A DNA stretch of 64,000 nucleotides from Sorghum bicolor (lineage: Eukaryota; Streptophyta; Magnoliopsida; Poales; Poaceae): positions 54,394,049 through 54,458,048 of the forward strand of contig NC_012870.2 of assembly GCF_000003195.3 (NCBI RefSeq). Direction: 5' to 3'. A model generated the notes under the pieces. It was not told the origin of the DNA, searched no databases, and saw nothing but the letters and a program-made list of their open reading frames with translations. Numbering within the stretch: the first letter of the stretch is position 1; every line of letters starts with the position of its first letter. Position numbers and translations under genes: made by a program. Below are positions 45,201-54,231 of the stretch, in pieces.

Positions 45201-45428
45201 CGGCATCGCTTGCTTCTGGATCGGCTGCTTCCATGACGTTTGTTGCCGGAATGGCTCAGCACCTTGTACAGGGGGCTCGACCTCTCCCAAATCTTCACAC
45301 TCCGAATCGGAGTCGGGTTCCCAAAATTTGCCCAGTCTGCCATGATCAAGAGGTTTCGATTCCTTTGCCGTAACACGCCATATGGCCTTCCGAACCGTAG
45401 GTGCAATCGAGACGGGGCCATACTCCAT
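42269..45428 (-). pseudogene. ORF1-like protein with zinc knuckle and DUF4283-like domain (broken)
   Basis: Order on the minus strand: an N-terminal acidic part (45428 to about 45230); a Gly/Arg/Pro/Ala-rich basic region (about 45105-44360); a zinc knuckle, C-I-I-C-T-E-E-H-F-T-N-L-C-P, near 44250-44205, followed by G-G-F-F; a DUF4283-like domain (43970-43610; W-V-T-V-T-K-V-P, then L-W-A-V-G-S-I-I-G); acidic DDDDDLLSDTDKD; and a very long Pro/Ala/Thr/Glu-rich tail ending in R-R-S-T-R-I-A-A (42269). The knuckle plus DUF4283 is a familiar nucleic-acid-binding combination in plant LINE-like proteins. Frames break near 45100, 44300, 44120 (TAG after GGFF), 43970 and 43400. The protein probably coats its RNA; that is inference. 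Confidence 0.7.
44766..44818. repeat. 27-bp tandem duplication within ORF1
   Basis: GGTTTTGATGGCGCGGTGGA occurs twice head to tail, adding a repeated S-T-A-P-S-K-P-T unit to the predicted protein. Confidence 0.8.
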
Positions 45429-45507
45429 ATCAAGGTACCGGCAGACTCAGCGCCGGTCCCGAACCGGCCGGCGACGGCGGGCGTAGGAAGCGGATCTGCT
45501 GACCACC

Positions 45508-45753
45508 CCGGCGGCCGTAGACGAGACGCAGCTCAGCGCCCAGGCAGGATCCGGCCGGGAGCGGCTGGCCGTGGCCGGTGGACGGCGTGCCCAGAAGTCG
45601 CCTCGCAGATCGTCTCCCAGGATCTCTTCAACTATCTCCACCGGCGGCCGTAGACGAGACGCAGCTCAGCGCCCAGGCAGGATCCGGCCGGGAGCGGCCG
45701 GCCGTGGCCGGTGGACGGCGTGCCCAGAACTCGCCTCGCAGATCGTCTCCCAG
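45508..45753 (-). repeat. Two 113-bp 5' monomers of the LINE-like element
   Basis: 45508-45620 and 45641-45753 are nearly identical, each starting CCGGCGGCCGTAGACGAG and ending CGTCTCCCAG, with a 20-bp spacer (133-bp period). They lie at the 5' end of the element, where some LINE families carry tandem promoter monomers. Confidence 0.9.
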
Positions 45754-46455
45754 TCGCACACGTCCAAGGGACTGAGCAGAACATGAGAATAAAAATACCA
45801 CTTGCAGATGTCAATGGAGTTCCAGGTGCCATCACCGACACAACAGTACATAATAACAGAAAAGTGAATTACCATGAGTATAGACCCATCTTGCAATATA
45901 TTTGTGCACCTCATGTGTTCTTTCTTTCCACAGCTCCTTGTTCAGCCTCTGTTGTTGCAAAGATTTACTTCTGGATGCTTTAAGATCAATAGCCTTTGTC
46001 CATTTGTCCATGGGCCCCAATTTGTGAGGCCCTGAACTTCCAACACAGGTGACTTCCTCTGACTCTTCTCCAACTCGAGATACATTCACTTTCTCTCTAA
46101 GTTCTAGCTCACGAACCACCTTCTCTGCCCTCTTCCTTTTTGCACCATCTATTGATTTCTGGCACTTGTCTTTAGCTTCATCTGTGCTCTTTGGGCATTT
46201 CGTCGCATTCTTTCCATCATGGGCCACATGCTGCTTCAAACGATAAATTCCCCCTTGCATCACCTTGTTACAGAATTTGCACTTCACCTTGTCCTTGTTC
46301 TTAGGATCAACAAGAACCCCATATTCCCATCCCACATCATCTGAATTCCTTTTCAAGAGATTTACTCCTTCATTCTCAGGTGCAGGTGCAGCAGCTGCAG
46401 TATCTGTTTCTGTTGTTGACATCCTAAACTCAAGGCTCAAGGGTTCAGTGAGCAA

Positions 46456-47278
46456 CTAACAAGTCATTGACAAGAAACCTAAACTCAAGTAGCTGCAGCT
46501 AAGCTATACTGCTAACTGCTATACACTAGCTTCATATTTAGTCATTTAAAGTTCACATAATCCATTCAGATTCTGTCAAACACAAGGACAAGCTATACAC
46601 TGCCTTAACCAGAAAGTATCAATTCAGGCAATGACAATAGCACATCACTCAATAGCAAAGCAATGCATTCAGAATCAGTCAAAATCCATCCACATACAAA
46701 AGCAGGGGAGGGGATCAGAAGCAGCCAATGGGGGAGGGGATTCACCTTGCCACCTGGGGCTGCCACTAAGGGAGGAGTCGAGGAGATGAAGTCGTCGGGT
46801 GAGGGGAGCAGGACTGCAGGAGCAAGCAGACGTCGGGGGAGGGGTGCGCCCGCTGGAGGACGACGTCGGGGGAGGGGTGCGCCCGCTGGTGGACGACGCC
46901 GGCGGGAGGGATGCTTCCAGGCAGGCACGAGCACGACCGTCGGCGAGGACGAGCTTCTAGGCAGGGTCGCAGGCGTAGCAGGGAGGTGAGCAGCCGTCCG
47001 AGCCCGTGGCTTCCTTTTTGCCCGCGCGCGGCTCCCTTTCCAGCGCTCGAAGAAAACAGCGCGCGCGCGACCGTGGGAACGGAATTTTTCGCGCGACCGG
47101 CTGCTGCGTCCGCCTCCGCGCCACCTAGAGCGCCTCCGCGCGCCGAATCGCCGCCTCCGCGCCGCCTGGAATCGCCTAGGCGCCGCTGTCGCCTAGAGCT
47201 CCGCCTACCCCCTAATCTAGGCGGACAGGCCTCGACTAGCGCCTAGTCGCGCCTAAGGCGACGCCTAGCGGAATTTTG
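46456..47278. promoter_or_regulatory. hAT 5' end, upstream of the transposase gene
   Basis: Contains GC-rich sequence with a repeated GGGGAGGGGTGCGCCCGCTGG block (two copies near 46832 and 46873), then the subterminal CTAGGCG/GCCTCCGCG words. It should hold the transposase promoter and transposase-binding sites; no TATA box was identified. Confidence 0.4.
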
Positions 47279-47306
47279 TATATATATATATATATATATA
47301 TATATA

Positions 47307-47530
47307 CGGCAACGCTATTCTACACCCTAGGTGTAGAATATTATTCTACACCGCAAGTCAAAACTGAGCTGAAAAAATACTGAGCAACGTTCAGTATCAA
47401 CCAGTAGTACACCCAAGACCATGAAATACTGAACAATACTGAAACATGAATACTGAACGATACTGAATTTTGCTCACTATAACACTTTGGTGTAGAATAG
47501 TATTCTACACCTAAGGTGTAGAATAGCACT
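47307..47530. mobile_element. MITE with palindromic TIRs
   Basis: The left end has GCTATTCTACACC-CTAG-GTGTAGAAT and the right end the inverted equivalent, GTGTAGAATAGTATTCTACACCTAAGGTGTAGAATAGC with two imperfect palindromes. Each TIR is thus itself a hairpin. It sits in a TA tract, so the target duplication cannot be resolved. A core of ATACTGAA(C/A) words lies between. Superfamily unknown. Confidence 0.7.
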
Positions 47531-47795
47531 TATATATATATACTATATACACACGACGCGTTTCTTTTAAGAGTGTCTTAATATAAGTATACAAACATAC
47601 TCAAACCGATAAACAAGTATGAATACATACACAATGTAGTTTATTGAAGATGAGAGTAACTACACGTACGTGCAGAAAGAAATTTTATATATATATACAC
47701 ACACCACATATAATTAATTAATCAATAATTAATAAATAAATAAATAACAACTAAATAATTTACAAATAATTATTAATTAATTAACAAAAAAATAA
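47531..47795. other. AT-rich spacer
   Basis: TA-rich and TAAATAAA-rich sequence with no gene or clear repeat boundary. Confidence 0.5.
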
Positions 47796-48190
47796 AAAAG
47801 GCAGCCAGGGCGGCCTGCCGGGCCCAACAGGGCCCAGCAAGCTAGCTGCCTGGCTGCTGCCGGCGCTGAGAGTGGCGGCGGCGCGCACGACTGCCGCCAC
47901 CGCACCTGGCAGCGGCGGCGCGCACGGCTGCTCGCAGCGCGGCGGAGCTCCAGTGGCGCGGCGCTGCTCACCTCACCGGCGGCGCGGAGCTCCGGTCCTC
48001 GCTTCCATGGCGGGGGCGCGGCGGTGGCGGAGGAGCTTCGGTCGTCGCGGCGGTGGAGGCGGAGTGGGCGCGGAGGCGTGGGCGCGGAGGCGGCGGTGGC
48101 GCGCGGCGGCGGAATTCGGCAGCCTGACGGCGTCCTTTTCGTCAAATCGCGCCACCAGACTTAGAAAATTCCGCGGCCCGCGCGCGGGAT
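47796..48190. other. GC-rich block in the CACTA-like element
   Basis: GGCGGCGGC-rich, with Ala/Arg-rich frames on both strands and no recognisable domain. The sequence CCCGCGCGCGGG-like run ends it just before the subterminal repeats. The open frames follow from composition. Confidence 0.4.
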
Positions 48191-48410
48191 ATATATTTCA
48201 CTCGATTTATACAGGCGGACGTCCTTCACAGCCGCTATATTTCACTCGATTTATACAGGCGGACGTCCTTCACAGCCGCCTGTATAAATGATTTACAGCC
48301 GTGTGTATAAAGGTTTTAACATAGGCGGTCTTCATTGAGAGCCGCCTGTATAAATATTTTAGTACAGGCGGTTGTCTTAGAGAGCCGCCTGTACCTACAG
48401 GGTTTTCACT
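48190..48410. repeat. CACTA subterminal repeat block, right
   Basis: Dense ACAGGCGG and GCCGCCTGTA words. Includes a perfect 44-bp tandem duplication (48192-48235 and 48236-48279, starting TATATTTCACTCGATTTATA). Confidence 0.75.
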
Positions 48411-48995
48411 AAATGTTTGTTTCAAAAATTAAATAACCCGTAATAAATTGTATAAATATTATAAAATAGAAAATAATTGCTTTGTTAATAAATTTACTTA
48501 GTGACGAATGGTTTGTTAATTTTGTTTGTTTCAAAAATTAAATAATCCGTAACAAATTGTACAAATATTATAAAATAGAAAAAAAATGCTTTGTTAATTA
48601 ATTTACTTAGTGATTAATGGTTTATTAATTTTGTTTGTTTTAAAAATTAAATAATCCATAATAAACTGTACAAATATTATAAAATAGAAAACGAGTGCTT
48701 TGTTAATTAATTTACTTTGTGATTAATGTTTTGTTAATTTTGTTTGTTTCAAAAATTAAATAATCCGTAATAAATTGTACAAATATTATAAAATAGAAAA
48801 TGAGTGCTTTGTTAATTAATTTACTTAGTGATTAATGGTTTGTTAATTTTATTTGTTTCAAAAATTAAATAATTCGTAATAAATTGTACAAATATTATAA
48901 AATAGAAAAGGAGTGCTTTGTTAATTAATTTACTTAGTGATTAATGGTTTGTTAATTATGTTTGTTTCAAAAATTAAATAATCCGTAATTAATAG
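48411..48995. repeat. 109-bp satellite-like tandem repeat, five full copies plus a partial
   Basis: The landmark (C/T)AAAAATTAAATAA begins at 48423, 48532, 48641, 48750, 48859 and 48968, exactly 109 bases apart each time. Units contain TATTATAAAATAGAAAA and TTACTTAGTGA. Point changes separate the copies but no indel is visible. Confidence 0.95.
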
Positions 48996-49392
48996 CATAA
49001 GATATAAAACAAATGCAAAATGTAAACATGTTGCTTAATAAGAAATAGTAGCATAAGGTACAAATGATAAGTGATACATGAGTTACATGAGTAATGACAA
49101 CTTATAGAATCTAGCGTGCTACAGTCCTTCCTTGTCCATCGTGGCGCACCCATGACAATGAGGATTGTGGGATACTTTTATCAATATTTTTATATTTTCT
49201 TGAAAGTTTGTAAAAAGAGACATCTCGCTGAATTGGTTAACATCCTCCAAATCCATTACACCATCAACTCCTATAATTTGATTTGTTGCTTTCCAGGAAT
49301 AGTTATATGCTTTGGCTTTTGGCTATTTTTCTTTTCATCCTTAGAAAGGATTTGTTCCACATAGAAGACTTGTGCGGCACGGTTAGAAGGAT
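48996..49392 (-). pseudogene. Degenerate C-terminal end of the CACTA transposase region
   Basis: Immediately downstream, on the minus strand, of the DUF4216 block. Short stretches fit the expected continuation after the TGA near 49393, but stops are frequent. Beyond about 49090 I see nothing coding. Confidence 0.35.
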
Positions 49393-49520
49393 TCACGGAT
49401 CATCTTTATAACCTACTTTATTTAGGTCAAGAACTCTCTGGCCATAGTTATCCACAGTGACATGTTTATCTTGAACCCATCGGCATCGAAACACTAGAAT
49501 CTGCAGGCGTGGACCATATT
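49393..49520 (-). pseudogene. CACTA TNP2-type protein, DUF4216 second half
   Basis: The frame shows L-V-F-R-C-R-W-V and Y-G-Q-R-V-L-D-L-N-K-V-G-Y-K-D-D-P, the C-terminal DUF4216 signature. The next codon is TGA, where relatives have a tryptophan. It is the direct continuation of 50242-50520, separated by the solo LTR. Confidence 0.8.
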
Positions 49521-50241
49521 TGTTGACACCGTTTTTGAACACGTACCCAGGATCGGTAGAGTATAGATCGGGAAGATAGGGCAACAGTAACTGGTTTGCA
49601 GGAGAGTTGCCGATGAGGGTGGTTGCCGATGAAGGGACAGCTGAATGTGACTAAGTCTGTGGGTGGTGATGTGTTTATGCCGATGGTTAGCATTAACCTG
49701 TGCCGATGGCTACGATGACGAGTCTGCTGATGATTCGGAAGGAGAACCTGAAGGTTGCCGATTGGCCTGTGGTGGTGTCCCAGTTTCTCACGGAAGGATA
49801 GTTTTATGTTTTCCTTAGTTATTTAAATCGTTTTGTATACAGATTCTGTTTAATTTGGAATTTGAGTTCTAGTCGTGTCTGATTGTAGCTCTTTGAGCAG
49901 GGTATAAATATAGACCCTGGGGCCTTGTAATCGAAAAAAAAACAATCAATCAATCAAACACAAGTTTTTACTCATATTCCAGCATCTACTTTTTCGACGA
50001 CTTTGTCATATTTTCCTTTTCATTACGAGTTCTTAGGAGTTCGTCGACTTAAGCTCGGCGTATTCTCAAGTTCCGCGTGAATACCTCTTGGCCGTGGCAT
50101 CCGGGCGCATCGCTGTTGTCGGGACCAAAGTATTCGAGTTATCACCTTTGCCGGTAGTAAGGTCAAATCGGCTGGCACGCCTTAACGTTTGAAATCGGGT
50201 ATTAGCCCTTTGTGTTTGCAGATCCAGCTTTTGCATCAACA
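49521..50241 (+). mobile_element. Solo LTR of the Tat family
   Basis: 721 bp, starts TGTTGACACCGTTTTTGAAC and ends TTGCATCAACA, flanked by ATATT (49516-49520 and 50242-50246). Closely related to, but clearly diverged from, the LTRs at 1833 and 25292. A TATA box, TATAAATA, lies at 49903-49910. No internal sequence remains. Confidence 0.93.
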
Positions 50242-50699
50242 ATATTCTACCTCCCATATGTCATCAATAAACCCAAAGTATGTAGTTGTTTCACCAGTTG
50301 CGTCATCTATAGCCTTGCATCGAACGCCACTATTTTGTGCCATGCTCTTGGTGTCCCTATAGCTTGTGGAAAATGAAAAGCCACTAATGTCATAGCTCTG
50401 CCATGATGTGACCTGGCTTGATGGTCTAGATGCTAAAATCTTAATGTTTCTGATTCCTCTGTCATGTCCAAATCCTTTAACCATGTGGTCAACTGAGGCT
50501 TGTGTTCCTTGTGTACCCAATCATTTGTGCATCCTGGATTCTCCTTACGAAGCTATTTCATGTGTTGCTCAATGAATGGGTCCATTCTTATGAGTTGTTG
50601 TAGTACGCTATAATGTGCCTCTAGGACTATGTTGTAATCTGGCGGGATGAATGATTTTTGTCCCATCCTTCCGCGTCCATCAAGCCTTCCCTCATGTCG
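50242..50699 (-). pseudogene. CACTA TNP2-type protein, DUF4216 first half
   Basis: The frame contains S-S-Q-V-T-S-W-Q-S-Y-D-I-S-G-F-S-F, S-M-A-Q-N-S-G-V, and F-G-F-I-D-D-I-W-E-V-E-Y, running straight into the solo LTR. DUF4216 is common in the C-terminal part of plant CACTA transposase genes. Between this frame and 50700 a linker is broken by stops and shifts. Confidence 0.78.
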
Positions 50700-52718
50700 C
50701 TATGGAGGCAAACCAATTGATACCTGGTCTTTTAGGAGATTATTACATAGTGATCCTCCAGACTCAATGGCCTCTTCTGTAGTGTATGCCTCTATCATGG
50801 AACTCTCCGGATGAGCACGATTTGACATATAGTCATTCAATATTGACATGAAACGCTCATACGTCCACATTTCATGGAAATACATGGGACCTAATGCCTC
50901 TATTGGAGGCACCAAATAAACAACAAGGTGTACCATGATATCAAAGAACGATGGGGGAAAGCACATCTCCAACTGGCTCAATGTCTCTGCAGCAAATTTT
51001 TGTAGGGACTCTAACTCATCACGGACAATTACCTTCTCAGATATCTTATTAAAGAAGTAGCACAACCGTGTGATTGCCATCTTTAAGCACACTGGATTTA
51101 TAGCCCTGATGGCGATAGGAAGAAAAGTGGTCAGCATGACATGACAATCATGTGAGTTGTAGTTGGTGAATGTAAGGTCTTTCATCGACACAAGACTCCT
51201 TATGTTGGAGCAGAAATCAGATGGAACTTTTAAATTCTTCAACCACACACACATTGCATGTTTCTCCTCTCTGTTTAGGTTGTAACTTGCTGCCGGTAGC
51301 TCGTACTTCCCATTCTCTAGGAGTACAGGGTGAAGTTCTTTTCTGATCTTTAAATGTTGCATGTCCAAACGTGAATTGAGACCTTCCTTTGTCTTGCTCT
51401 TTATGTCTAGCAAGGTTCCAATTACGCTTTCAAACACATTCTTCTGAACATGCATACCATCGATCGCATGTTGTACGTCCAAGTCTTTCTAGTACGATAA
51501 GTACTTGAAGAAAATGGACTTCTTCTTGAATGTGTCCCCTTCATTTGCCTTCACAACCTTTCTTGGTTTCCCATCTTTGGTCTTCTTTCCAAAAACAAAC
51601 TTCACATTCTCAACTATCTTGTACACTCTATGCCCTTTACTACAACCTGATGGAGCAGTAAATTTTGATTCATCAATATTATCGAAGTACTTATTCATCT
51701 TTTGTAAGTGGTACTTATGGCCTACCGGTAGCCATCTTCTGTGCCTCATTTACACTATCTTGTTAGATGCAGGAAGAGACACGTGTCATATTCCATCTAT
51801 GCACTCTACACAACCAACCTTTCCCTTGAACTGGCCTGATAATGAGAAGAGAGCAGGATAATCATTAATTGTGACAATAATTTCTCTGAGTGTGAATGTC
51901 TCTTTGCGGAACGCATCGATTATGTCCACACCTACTTCCCATAGTGTTTGCATGTCTTGCATTAAGGGCTCTAGAAATACATCCATATCAATTCCAGGTT
52001 GTGTAGGTCTAGAAATAAGAATGGTTAGCAAAAGATATTTTCTCTTTTGACACAACCATGAAGGAAGGTTGTATATTGTCAGGATCACCGGCCATGTGTT
52101 GTGCGTGCTGCTCCTTTCACCAAATGGATTCATTCCATCAGTACTCAGTGCAAACCTTACATTCCATGGATCGTCAGCAAAGTCTGGATATTTATGATCG
52201 AAATCTTTCCATTGCTTTACATCGGCTGGATGTCATAACTTTCCATCATCTTTCCTTTCATCCGAAGCATGCCAGGTCATAAGTTCAGCGTCTTCAGGGT
52301 TTGCAAACAAACACCTCAAAGGATCAACCATGGGGAGATACCATATCACCAAAGCAGGAATTGTTCTCAATGCATAATAGTCCACTTCTTCTTTGCTACT
52401 AGGCTTTGAGCGCTTGTCTTGTTGAATCTTTGTTTGGGTCTTCTTTTGCTTCCTCCCTGTAGAAACAGAGGCTAGATTCTCCTCCTTCCGATAATCTTTG
52501 TTTGTCTTGTACCTACTGCCACCATAGTTTGGACAACTGTCTAAGTCTTTATACTGATCACCCCTATATAGAATACAATGATTTCTACATGCGTGGATCT
52601 TCTCAACACCTATCGTAAGTGGACTGACTAGCTTCTTTGCATAGTACGTGTTAGCAGGCACTTTGTTCTCCTTAGGAAGAAGGTCTCTACGTACACGCAA
52701 GAAATCAATGAAGCTAGC
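50700..52718 (-). pseudogene. CACTA TNP2-type transposase core (Transposase_21, DUF4218)
   Basis: The TNP2-type protein cuts CACTA elements. Read on the minus strand: A-K-K-L-V-S-P-L...E-K-I-H-A-C-x-N-x-C-I-L-Y-R and C-P-N-Y-G-x-S-R-Y-K (start of Transposase_21) at 52660-52500; D-P-W-N-V-R-F-A-L-S-T-D-G-M-N-P-F-G at about 52170-52120; F-K-G-K-V-G-C-V-E-C, R-H-R-R-W-L-P and A-I-D-G-M-H-V-Q-K-N-V further on; then DUF4218 (H-D-C-H-V-M-L-T-T-F-L-P-I-A-I-R, C-Y-F-F-N-K-I, Y-F-H-E-M-W-T-Y-E-R-F-M) up to about 50760. Four stops or shifts (near 52233, 51786, 51749-51770 and 51485) break it. The N-terminus is displaced to 61815-62415 by an Athila-like insertion. Confidence 0.88.
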
Positions 52719-54216
52719 TGTTGACACTTACTAACACCACTTAGATACTAGGTTGTCATCCCCAGCATGGTGCCAAAGTGTACAAAGGTATTTATGAATG
52801 TAAAGGCTCTCTAGAAAATAATCTATTCTATCCCCAAGCGCACAGATATAATACCTCATTGTAGCATTTCACCAGGAAAGTATTCCAGGTATCGTTATTT
52901 ATAATTTTGCGTAAGAGAACGGTGGAGGTAAATAAAATCTATCAAGGCATAGACTAGAGATAAACTTGCAAGAACATGATTACTAATGAGGAACTCGTCA
53001 CACAGTCACTTACTTTGGCAGGGGTAAGCCATAATAATAATGATAATGAAATATAAGCTCATCGGTAAATAACACAGCGATTAGAAAATAGACTACTCCT
53101 CATATATGTAAGGTGACGTCGGATTAGCTAGAGAATGGATTCTAAGTTATCTACTATCTACCAAGTCACAATCTACTCTAGTTATCTACAAGATCATATA
53201 TAGCATAAAAGACTCTTCTTTCATGTATAAGGAACATTGCTAAAGTAAATCAGAACATCGCAAGACTTACTCCGCAATACAAATTTTGCCTGTCCTATCA
53301 ACGGAGGGTGGACTATATAAGAATCAACGAAGCTGTCACTATCATGAACTACCACACGACTCGGCCAATAGGATATATTTGCAGGTAAATAACATCTAAG
53401 CACCACACCCACATGTGATCTACCACTTAACTCCCGCACGTCAAGAGCTAAGCACTTTGCAAACTTATACATAAACTCATTATCAATCACAACTATATCA
53501 AATATAGAACTAGAGCAAACTAAGAACATAATGAATAGAGACATAATGCAATTAGAATAAAATAGTAGAGAAAGATATGAAATAATACCAATCTTTATTG
53601 ATAAAGATCCGAAATCCAGAGCGCTAGGCTCTACTTCTCTAAATCTATCTAATCAACCCTATAGAACTTGAATAATTAGGGAGTAGCTAATTCTAATTCT
53701 CTGTGGAAGAGAAGTTCTAAAACCCTAACTTTGATGGCTTCCTCTGATAATGATTTCTCCTCCTCCCCTAGGGTGGAGAGGCCTTGCTTATATAGCCCCC
53801 TCAAGTGAATGTGGGCTGTCGGATCAAACCGACATTGATCGCACGGTTATTCTTGAAGATTAGAGGTGGTGGAGCACGATCTAGGAGACCAGCTCTGATT
53901 GGCCACCTGAGGAGGGCGGGTGCCTAAGGGGGGAGGGCGGGCGCCCTGCCCCCAGGCCCGATCGACCTCCAGTTCGTTCCCGTGGCTTCTAGACTCTTCT
54001 AGATTAAGGAAAATTGTGCGGCACGTAATTATCTCGTTGTAAACCTGACATGTGGGCCTTCTCTCTATATTTTCTGATAACCCCCTATAGAAATAGACAA
54101 ACACCAAAGCTCGTGGAATTCTGTGAGATAAAACCCTAATTCTAGGTGTTTGGTGCATATTGATCCTTTTCCATGTTTAGTTGCTGGTTAAATTTAGTAC
54201 TTAAGGACTGTCAACA
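52719..54216 (-). repeat. 3' LTR of the second Athila-like element (left on map)
   Basis: 1498 bp. On the minus strand it begins TGTTGACAGTCC and ends TAAGTGTCAACA. It is 88 bp longer than its partner, mainly through three stretches absent on the right: near 53607-53630, near 53910-53945 (GC-rich) and near 54075-54110. Confidence 0.92.
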
Positions 54217-54231
54217 AACTCCCCTAAGCTT
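54217..54231 (-). other. Polypurine tract of the second Athila-like element
   Basis: Minus-strand AAGCTTAGGGGAGTT directly abuts the 3' LTR. Confidence 0.7.

Larger units (their letters stand above)
42078..45836 (-). mobile_element. LINE-like, ORF1-only retroposon
   Basis: Flanked by perfect 15-bp copies of GACACAACAGTACAT (42063-42077 and 45837-45851), a length typical of target-primed non-LTR insertion. On the minus strand it starts with two 113-bp GC-rich monomers, then an ORF1-like protein with zinc knuckle and DUF4283-like region, then a 3' UTR. It ends ATTATCTAAA rather than in pure poly(A). No endonuclease or RT domain is visible. It lies in the first intron of the hAT transposase. 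A second copy's 3' end is at 1578-1832. Confidence 0.8.
40087..46455 (-). pseudogene. hAT transposase, four exons, one nonsense codon
   Basis: The transposase cuts and rejoins hAT ends. Exons with GT/AG borders: 46455-45873 (ATG at 46455 or 46422), 42008-40782, 40681-40563, 40479-40087. Exon 1 has a BED zinc finger (C-K-F-C-N...H-V-A-H) after an Ala-rich leader. Exon 2 carries DUF659 (V-V-T-D-N-A-S-N-N and W-T-S-C-A-T-H-T-I-N-L-M-L, which include the catalytic-core acidic residue and conserved Cys/His). Exon 3 has the hAT dimerisation motif (A-S-G-C-E-R-N-W-S). Exon 4 ends in an acidic tail. All junctions keep frame. A TGA (41785-41787) follows T-D-K-K-R, where relatives have Arg. Intron 1 is swollen to 3.9 kb by the LINE-like insertion. 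Apart from the TGA I see no lesion. Confidence 0.82.
39432..47278 (-). mobile_element. hAT transposon with BED transposase
   Basis: Inverted ends: left CAAAGTTCAGCTAGGCG and complement of right CAAAATTCCGCTAGGCG. The 8-bp duplication TATATATA lies at 39424-39431 and 47279-47286 (in TA-rich DNA, so the exact register is soft). Subterminal CTAGGCG/CGCCTAG words crowd both ends (39447-39500 and 47160-47270). The transposase gene runs on the minus strand. A LINE-like element (42078-45836) sits in its first intron. Confidence 0.85.
37271..48410. mobile_element. Non-autonomous CACTA-like element enlarged by nested insertions (extent tentative)
   Basis: The left end starts CACTCCTACAGAAAAC. It is followed by many ACAGGCGG/CCGCCTGT words in both orientations up to about 37500. 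The same words fill 48190-48410, ending CCGCCTGTACCTACAGGGTTTTCAC, a degenerate inverted counterpart of the left end. Removing the TIR element, the hAT element and the MITE leaves roughly 1.4-1.6 kb, a normal size for such an element. The right terminus is decayed and I found no 3-bp duplication. The second block could instead be internal to the larger TNP2 element. Confidence 0.5.

Noticed and set aside
44807..45653. Plus-strand open frames in the GC-rich 5' part of the LINE-like element
   Set aside because: Shadow frames opposite the minus-strand ORF1 and the 5' monomers; no recognisable domain.
46663..47246. Plus-strand Arg/Gly/Pro-rich frames at the hAT 5' end
   Set aside because: Composition-driven by the GC-rich upstream region and repeated GGGGAGGGGTGCGCC blocks.
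48411..48995. CRISPR-like array
   Set aside because: The 109-bp units are head-to-tail with no unique spacers, and the sequence is a plant nuclear genome.
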